Below, piece after piece: positions 5,116 through 6,913 of a DNA stretch of 6,913 nucleotides (its first letter is position 1; every line of letters begins with the position of its first letter). The DNA lies in NCBI GenBank assembly GCA_028718065.1, contig JAQUMP010000184.1:1-6913 (forward strand), in the 5' to 3' direction. The translations under genes and the position numbers were made by a program. The notes below the pieces were generated by a model. That model made no database searches and was not told the origin of the DNA. It saw nothing but the letters and a program-made list of their open reading frames with translations. Source of the stretch: Chitinivibrionales bacterium (GTDB lineage: Bacteria; Fibrobacterota; Chitinivibrionia; Chitinivibrionales; FEN-1185).

Positions 5116-6913
5116 GTGGATATTATCAAACAGCTCATTGCCGAATTAAACCTAAGCCCCTCCGGCATCGGCAATGCCATTGCGCTCTTTAACGAAGGCG
5201 CGACGATTCCCTTTATCGCCCGCTATCGCAAGGAGAGCACCGGCAGCCTTGACGAAATCCAACTGCGCGATATCCTGCATAAATATACCTACTATAAAGA
5301 GCTCGACGAACGGCGCGCGGCCATCCTGGAAAGCATTGGGGATAAACTTACGCCGGAACTTAGGGCTAAAATCGAGAGCGTGCTTAACAAAACCGAACTC
5401 GAAGATCTATACCTGCCCTTTAAGCCCAAACGGACTACGCGCGCAAGTAAAGCCCGCGAGGCCGGTCTGGAACCTTTGGCGCGCTGGCTGCTGGAGTGCG
5501 ATTCCGCGAGCGCCGATCCGGCCGCCGAGGCGCAAAAATATTTAAACCCGGAAAAAGGCATCGATTCACCGGAAAAGGCGCTCCAGGGCGCGGCAGACAT
5601 TCTGGCCGAAGAATTCGCCGAAGACGCCGATGCCAAAAAATGGCTGCGCTCGTTGGCCTTGGAGCAAGGAATAATCGTGAGCGTAGTACGTAAGGAGTTT
5701 AAAGACCAGACCACAAAATTTAACATGTACTATGATTTTAAGGAAAAAGTTTGCACCCTGCCGTCGCACCGGATCCTGGCCATGCTGCGCGGCGAGCACG
5801 AAAAATATTTGCGGCTGGCGCTGGAGTTTCCGCAGGAGGCGGCCTATAACTTTCTGGAAACGCGCTTTGTAAAGCACAAAAGCAGCGCGACGTTTGCTCT
5901 GGTTTGCGCTGCCGTAAAGGACGCGCTCGATCGGCAGCTTTCGCTCGCCCTGGAAACCGAAATTCGAATTTACCTGCGCGAAAAAGCCGAGGCCGAGGCC
6001 TTTGTGGTGTTCGGGGAAAATTTGCGGGCGCTTTTGCTTGCCCCGCCGGCCGGGCAAAAAACGGTCATGGGCATTGACCCGGGCTTTCGTACCGGATGTA
6101 AGGTGGCGGTGCTCAACGACAAAGGCGCATTTTTGGAGTATCACACCATTTTCCCTCACGAGCCGCACAACAAAAAAGAGGCGGCCGAAGAAACGATCCG
6201 GGGACTTATTAACAAGCATGGCGTCCGGCTTATCGCCATCGGCAACGGCACGGCCGGCAGGGAAACCGACCTGTTTATTAAATCGCTGCTTGGCCAAATA
6301 CCGGAGGCCCTGCGGCCGGTGTGCGTTATGGTGAGCGAAGCCGGGGCCTCGGTTTATAGCGCCTCCGACGTGGCCATCGCCGAATTTCCGGAGATGGATT
6401 TAACCGTGCGCGGGGCCATTTCCATCGCGCGCCGCTTGCAGGACCCGCTTTCGGAACTAGTAAAAATCGATCCCAAGGCGATCGGCGTGGGCCAATATCA
6501 GCATGATGTCAACCAGGGCAAGCTTATGGCCCTGCTCGAGGAAACCGTGGAAAGCTGCGTAAACCAGGTCGGTGTAAACGTTAATTTAGCATCGCAGGAA
6601 TTGTTAAAATATGTTTCCGGTCTAAACCGTATGGTTGCCGCCAACATCGTTAAATTCCGCAACGACAAGGGCGCTTTTTCAGCCCGCGAAGACCTTAAAA
6701 AGGTAAGCGGCCTGGGTCCTAAAATGTTCGAGCAGGCCGCCGGCTTTTTACGGATTCCGGAGGCAATAAATCCCTTAGACAATTCCTCGGTCCACCCGGA
6801 ACGTTACGAATTCGTACGGAGCGTTGCGCGCGCTCTGCATGCGACCGTCGAGCAACTTATCGGCAACACGCCCGTTATAAAATCAATAAATAAAAACAGT
6901 TTTGTTTCCGAAA
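5116..6913 (+). CDS. tex: Transcription accessory protein Tex (RNA-binding), C terminus outside the window
   Basis: Conserved nucleic-acid-binding protein acting in transcription and gene expression; partial, with 599 codons in view and no stop. The N-terminal Tex domain begins directly with a typical start and includes EGATIPFIARYRKE (residues 27-40). The YqgF/RNase H-like domain starts near 315 with GIDPGFRTG (319-327). IGVGQYQHDV (456-465) follows, then the helix-hairpin-helix region, with VNVNLAS (487-493) and SGLGPKMFEQAAGFLRI (531-547). The family is usually 720-785 residues and ends in an S1 RNA-binding domain, which must lie beyond the edge. The GTG at 5116 matches the family N terminus, and AGGT (5105-5108) lies seven bases before it. 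I read the frame through to the window end and found no stop or frameshift. The gene is probably a resident chromosomal gene beside the toxin-antitoxin island. Confidence 0.95.
   Translation, partial: MDIIKQLIAELNLSPSGIGNAIALFNEGATIPFIARYRKESTGSLDEIQLRDILHKYTYYKELDERRAAILESIGDKLTPELRAKIESVLNKTELEDLYLPFKPKRTTRASKAREAGLEPLARWLLECDSASADPAAEAQKYLNPEKGIDSPEKALQGAADILAEEFAEDADAKKWLRSLALEQGIIVSVVRKEFKDQTTKFNMYYDFKEKVCTLPSHRILAMLRGEHEKYLRLALEFPQEAAYNFLETRFVKHKSSATFALVCAAVKDALDRQLSLALETEIRIYLREKAEAEAFVVFGENLRALLLAPPAGQKTVMGIDPGFRTGCKVAVLNDKGAFLEYHTIFPHEPHNKKEAAEETIRGLINKHGVRLIAIGNGTAGRETDLFIKSLLGQIPEALRPVCVMVSEAGASVYSASDVAIAEFPEMDLTVRGAISIARRLQDPLSELVKIDPKAIGVGQYQHDVNQGKLMALLEETVESCVNQVGVNVNLASQELLKYVSGLNRMVAANIVKFRNDKGAFSAREDLKKVSGLGPKMFEQAAGFLRIPEAINPLDNSSVHPERYEFVRSVARALHATVEQLIGNTPVIKSINKNSFVSE

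Noticed and set aside
5566..6297. A 243-codon minus-strand open frame opposite tex
   Set aside because: It is the antisense shadow of a strongly conserved gene; its translation shows no family motif and it has no plausible ribosome site.

Overview
The window comes from a bacterial chromosome or metagenome contig of mixed, roughly 50-60 % GC content. There are no phage or transposon genes. One metabolic operon and one housekeeping gene flank a small island of two toxin-antitoxin modules. No RNA gene or taxonomic marker is present. A class II aldolase carrying a C-terminal tail that looks like a microcompartment cargo signal suggests a bacterium of the Planctomycetes/PVC type, or another lineage that degrades deoxy-sugars in microcompartments. 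This placement is an inference and no shell protein lies in the window.

Layout. (1) 1-1005, plus strand: a class II (FucA/AraD-type) aldolase, possibly starting before the window. It is interrupted by an in-frame TAG at 658-660, after which the same frame continues without interruption to a TAA at 1003-1005. The downstream part completes the domain and adds a Cys-rich segment and a terminal amphipathic helix resembling an encapsulation peptide. (2) 1012-2424: a GlcD/D-lactate dehydrogenase type FAD oxidase, six bases downstream. (3) 2434-3366: a PanE/ketopantoate reductase family protein, nine bases downstream of that. A possible weak terminator follows. (4) 3422-4186: a sigma70-like promoter, an operator-like palindrome, a Phd/YefM antitoxin and a VapC toxin. 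(5) 4214-4905, minus strand: a second module, with a ribbon-helix-helix antitoxin and a PIN-domain toxin, placed tail to tail with the first. (6) 4906-5115: an AT-rich divergent regulatory region. (7) 5116 to the window end: the transcription accessory protein Tex, with its C terminus cut off.

How the genes could work together. The aldolase would split a sugar 1-phosphate into DHAP plus lactaldehyde (or glycolaldehyde). After an aldehyde dehydrogenase not in this window, the GlcD-like enzyme could oxidise the resulting hydroxy acid to a 2-keto acid. The PanE-family reductase may act on keto acids or simply make pantoate. Both toxin-antitoxin pairs use the classic antitoxin-first order with a 4-base ATGA overlap. 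They look like accessory modules placed between the metabolic operon and tex.

The points most worth checking are the amber codon that separates the aldolase core from its putative organelle-targeting tail, and the convergent toxin pair with no visible terminator between its members.
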